Below are positions 7,859-9,773 of a stretch of 9,773 bases of DNA, piece by piece. The position numbers were made by a program, and so were the translations under genes. Source of the stretch: an uncultured Flavobacteriia bacterium (GTDB taxonomy: Bacteria; Bacteroidota; Bacteroidia; Flavobacteriales_D; Crocinitomicaceae); contig CAIYQV010000170.1 of the NCBI GenBank assembly GCA_903928365.1, positions 1 through 9,773 on the forward strand. Reading direction: 5' to 3'. A model generated the notes under the pieces. The model was not told where the DNA came from. It was given only the letters and a program-made list of their open reading frames with translations, and ran no database searches. Positions within the stretch are counted from its first letter, which is position 1. Each line of letters begins with the position of its first letter.

Positions 7859-7875
7859 TTGATATTTTTTTCAAG

Positions 7876-7905
7876 AAAGGCTTCTCAGGAATGGGGAGCT
7901 TTTTT
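7876..7905 (+). terminator. Intrinsic terminator of sucC
   Basis: Eighteen bases after the sucC stop, GCTTCTC (7880-7886) pairs with GGGGAGC (7893-7899) around the loop AGGAAT. The stem extends through AAAG opposite TTTT, and a T-run follows (7900-7905, then TTTT again after one G). Two stem pairs are G-T. This separates sucC transcription from map. Confidence 0.8.
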
Positions 7906-7913
7906 GTTTTCTG

Positions 7914-7946
7914 AATTGACAATTGATTAATTGACAATTGACAATT
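7914..7946. repeat. Short tandem repeat of AATTGAC
   Basis: Four heptamers (AATTGAC, AATTGAT, then a single T, AATTGAC, AATTGAC) and a partial fifth unit lie between the sucC terminator and the map promoter. Each copy brings a TTG, the -33 motif of Bacteroidota promoters, at 7-8 base steps. Similar AATTGAC-rich tracts are known to me from intergenic regions of related genomes; whether they matter for expression is unknown. Confidence 0.75.
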
Positions 7947-7948
7947 TC

Positions 7949-7956
7949 TATCTTTG
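7949..7956 (+). promoter_or_regulatory. map: Putative map promoter -7 element
   Basis: TATCTTTG is a perfect TAnnTTTG match. Candidate -33 TTGs come from the repeat, at spacings of 15 (7931-7933) or 23 (7923-7925) bases. The start of transcription would be near 7962, giving a leader of about 25 bases to ATG 7987 but almost none to ATG 7966. This helps choose the map start. Confidence 0.5.
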
Positions 7957-7986
7957 CCCCTCATCATGAATATCTTCAAACGAAAT

Positions 7987-8769
7987 ATGATCATTTATAA
8001 AACACCTTCAGAGATTGAGATCATGCGTGAAGCAGCTCAGATCGTGAGTCGTACACTTGGTAAGATTGCTGAAGTCATTCAACCCGGAATTAACACCCTC
8101 ACACTGGATGAATTGGCCGAGGAGTATATCCGGTCACAAAATGCCGTCCCTGGATTTAAAGGAATGTACGGTTTTCCTTATACTCTATGCATTTCGGTGA
8201 ATGAGCAAGTGGTACATGGGATGCCCAGTAAGCGGGTCTTAGAAGAGGGAGATATCATTTCAGTAGACTGTGGAGCTGTGTTTGAAGGATTTTACGGTGA
8301 TCATGCCTACACGTTCGAGGTGGGTGAAGTGAATCCTGAGATCAAAAAATTATTGGAGGTCACCAAAGAATGCCTCTACATTGGAATCGAACAATGTACC
8401 ACAGCGAATCGAATTGAAGATATCGGTTTTGCAATACAACAGCACGCTGAAAAACATGGGTATGGTGTAGTTCGCGACTTGGTTGGACATGGTCTCGGAC
8501 GAAGTTTACACGAGGATCCGCAAGTTCCAAATTATGGTCGTCGCGGAAGAGGCAAAAAGATTCAGAACGGTTTGACGATTGCCATCGAACCGATGATCAA
8601 CATGGGAACTGAACGTGTAGTGCAATTAGATGACAAATGGACGATCGTTACCGAGGACAATTTGCCTAGTGCTCATTTCGAACACGATGTCGCAGTGGTA
8701 GATGGAAAGCCTGTCATTCTTTCCACGTTCGATTATGTCGAAAAAGCACTCGCAGCTAAAAAAGGATGA
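7987..8769 (+). CDS. map: Type I methionine aminopeptidase
   Basis: This cytoplasmic metalloenzyme removes the initiator methionine from nascent proteins. From ATG 7987 it is 260 residues, the usual length of the compact bacterial type I enzyme. The pita-bread fold metal ligands are all present: Asp94 (SVDCG), Asp105 (GDHAYTF), His168 (GHGLG), Glu201 (IEPM) and Glu232 (FEHDV). The substrate-pocket His77 (VVHG) is also present. The beginning IIYKTPSEIEIMREAA matches relatives, and the proposed promoter leaves a sensible leader to this ATG. ATG 7966, seven codons upstream, is possible; an in-frame TTG at 7954 overlaps the -7 element and is unlikely. There is no N-terminal SH3-binding or zinc extension. 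The stop overlaps the next gene by ATGA, so the two are probably co-transcribed. Family assignment is certain; only the exact start is open. Confidence 0.95.
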   Translation: MIIYKTPSEIEIMREAAQIVSRTLGKIAEVIQPGINTLTLDELAEEYIRSQNAVPGFKGMYGFPYTLCISVNEQVVHGMPSKRVLEEGDIISVDCGAVFEGFYGDHAYTFEVGEVNPEIKKLLEVTKECLYIGIEQCTTANRIEDIGFAIQQHAEKHGYGVVRDLVGHGLGRSLHEDPQVPNYGRRGRGKKIQNGLTIAIEPMINMGTERVVQLDDKWTIVTEDNLPSAHFEHDVAVVDGKPVILSTFDYVEKALAAKKG

Positions 8770-9332
8770 CGAAAGAAGAACGCGCTGTTGCGTTGACACT
8801 TTTGATCAGTTTTCTTTACGGACTGAGTTTTCTTATACAATCAGGCGTTTTCATTCTACCTACCCCGCTTTTCCCGCTTTTCTCATTCGTTGCAGGAGGA
8901 TACATTTGCAGTTCAAATTTTCAGTTATCACGAGTTTGTTCAGGATTATTTATAAGCGCCCTTTCTATTAAATTTCTTCTGTCGACATTCTTTCTGATGT
9001 TCGTTTTACGAGAAGAATACTATGATGAATTCATGAAAGGTGCCTGGCCGGAGATCCTGAAATTGCTGTATTACATGTTCATCGTTCTTGGAAGCTTAAA
9101 ACTACTTTTAAACACCCTAACTAAAAGACGCATTTTTTACGCTCTCCTCTTCTTGGCTCTTTTTACTCTGGCCTTAAAATTAAATGCGACTTATTTACTG
9201 GGAATGGCCTTTCTTTTCGTTTTCGTCTTCACAAAAATGGAAAAGGATAAACTGCAAGTGTTCGGCCTAATACCATTGATTCTTGGTGTTTTCGATACGT
9301 TAGATTGGGCCTTTGTTCATTTCGCCCGATAA
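8766..9332 (+). CDS. Uncharacterised polytopic inner-membrane protein
   Basis: I do not recognise this 188-residue protein. It is strongly hydrophobic, with six or seven likely membrane segments at roughly 8-30, 33-50, 57-80, 98-116, 122-139, 141-157 and 163-183. These are separated by short charged loops: EERA at the start, REEYYDEFMKGAWPE at 82-96, TKRR at 119-122 and TKMEKDK at 156-162. The basic loops at 119-122 and 156-162 would be cytoplasmic by the positive-inside rule. There are no obvious catalytic or metal-binding clusters. It begins in the map stop codon (ATGA overlap), with AAAAAAGG as a possible ribosome site just upstream, so translation is probably coupled to map. It ends one base from the convergent BLUF gene. 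Coding status is supported by the overlap, the long open frame and the coherent membrane pattern. An exosortase-, rhomboid- or transporter-type role cannot be supported from sequence. Confidence 0.75.
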   Translation: MTKEERAVALTLLISFLYGLSFLIQSGVFILPTPLFPLFSFVAGGYICSSNFQLSRVCSGLFISALSIKFLLSTFFLMFVLREEYYDEFMKGAWPEILKLLYYMFIVLGSLKLLLNTLTKRRIFYALLFLALFTLALKLNATYLLGMAFLFVFVFTKMEKDKLQVFGLIPLILGVFDTLDWAFVHFAR

Positions 9333-9333
9333 A

Positions 9334-9747
9334 TTAAGATTTGATTCCGGAAAACTCGATCATCCGGATTAACTCCAAAATCTCTGGATGTTTTATCAAT
9401 GATTCTGAGCTTGAGAAACCATCAAGTTCTCCTAAACCCCATTCTTCCACCTGAACTTGGTTCAAACTTTTAAATCCCATCCCCCAATCTTGAAAAGCTC
9501 TTTCATTAATTGCAGAATAATCTACAAGCCAGATATCCGTATGACGCTCATCCTTTTCGATTCGCTTATAAAGTGTAAACACTTCAATGGGATCTCCTTC
9601 AAGATATTGGATGAAATTATTTTCGTATTCTAACAGAATTCCCGATATTTCTTTTGATGCATTGTAGTTTTTGGACTGTTTCAGAATCAATTCGTTATTC
9701 TGAAATTTATCCGTTTTGGCACTCAAATAGATAAGTCGCTGAAGCAT
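9334..9747 (-). CDS. Short BLUF-domain blue-light photoreceptor
   Basis: BLUF domains bind FAD and respond to blue light by rearranging a Tyr-Gln hydrogen-bond network. The domain fills about residues 1-92 of this 137-residue cytoplasmic protein. It has the photoactive Tyr7 (RLIYLS), the flavin-binding Asn29 in SKNYN, the switch Gln47 in NNFIQYLEGD, Arg68-His69 (DERH), and Trp88 with Met90 in FQDWGMGF, the classic C-terminal signature. Residues 93-137 form a short tail that probably contributes helices for oligomer or partner contact, as in PixD-type stand-alone BLUF proteins. No EAL, GGDEF, cyclase or DNA-binding domain is fused, so it must act through a partner not identifiable here. ATG 9747 directly precedes the conserved first strand; the upstream promoter lies mostly outside the window. 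The gene converges on the membrane-protein gene with one base between stops and no room for a terminator. The domain call is firm; the biological output is unknown. Confidence 0.92.
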   Translation of the reverse strand: MLQRLIYLSAKTDKFQNNELILKQSKNYNASKEISGILLEYENNFIQYLEGDPIEVFTLYKRIEKDERHTDIWLVDYSAINERAFQDWGMGFKSLNQVQVEEWGLGELDGFSSSESLIKHPEILELIRMIEFSGIKS

Positions 9748-9773
9748 GGGATGAAATTAAAAAAAATCCTGTA

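Noticed and set aside
7914..7946. The heptamer repeat as a CRISPR or attachment site
   Set aside because: Units are 7 bases with no spacers, and there are no cas, integrase or tRNA genes nearby.
7954..7965. An upstream TTG start for map at 7954
   Set aside because: The TTG is part of the TATCTTTG promoter element and would lie before the transcription start; the family N-terminus fits ATG 7987 (or 7966).
8702..8971. A plus-strand frame bridging the map 3' end and the membrane gene
   Set aside because: It is out of frame with both genes and its product resembles no protein; the ATGA overlap of the two real genes explains the region.
9340..9370. Inverted CCGG-containing copies near the BLUF 3' end as a bidirectional terminator
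   Set aside because: Only about five pairs form around a long loop inside coding sequence, and no T-run follows.

Overview
This is an ordinary-looking stretch of core chromosome from a member of the Bacteroidota, most likely a Flavobacteriales relative (Cryomorphaceae/Crocinitomicaceae-like; this placement is inference). The clues are the Bacteroidota-type TamB, the biotin carboxylase with a C-terminal extension, sucC without sucD beside it, weak Shine-Dalgarno sequences, and several matches to the Bacteroidota -7 promoter element TAnnTTTG. GC content looks moderate to low, and no mobile element, tRNA, rRNA or CRISPR array is visible.

Layout: (1) positions 1-421, minus strand: the first 140 codons of tsaD (tRNA t6A37 synthesis), running off the left edge. 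(2) 442-5007, plus: a 1521-residue TamB-family envelope protein, divergent from tsaD with only about 20 bp between starts; both promoters appear to overlap and face each other. (3) 5085-6569, plus: a stand-alone biotin carboxylase (accC type). (4) 6647-7858, plus: sucC, the beta subunit of succinyl-CoA synthetase, closed by a clear intrinsic terminator at 7876-7905. (5) 7914-7946: a small tandem AATTGAC repeat followed by a perfect TAnnTTTG element in front of (6) map, type I methionine aminopeptidase (7987-8769). (7) 8766-9332: an unrecognised polytopic membrane protein whose start overlaps the map stop by ATGA. (8) 9334-9747, minus: a short BLUF-domain blue-light receptor, tail to tail with the membrane gene and one base apart.

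The genes mostly serve separate housekeeping roles (tRNA modification, outer-envelope biogenesis, acyl-CoA carboxylation, TCA cycle, N-terminal Met removal) and do not form one pathway. accC and sucC could both sit on a propionyl-CoA to succinyl-CoA route, but the carboxyltransferase, biotin carrier and mutase genes are not here. I do not see a convincing new multi-gene system. The points most worth a second look are the overlapping tsaD/tamB promoters, the paired inverted repeats between accC and sucC, the unknown membrane protein coupled to map, and the effector-less BLUF photoreceptor.
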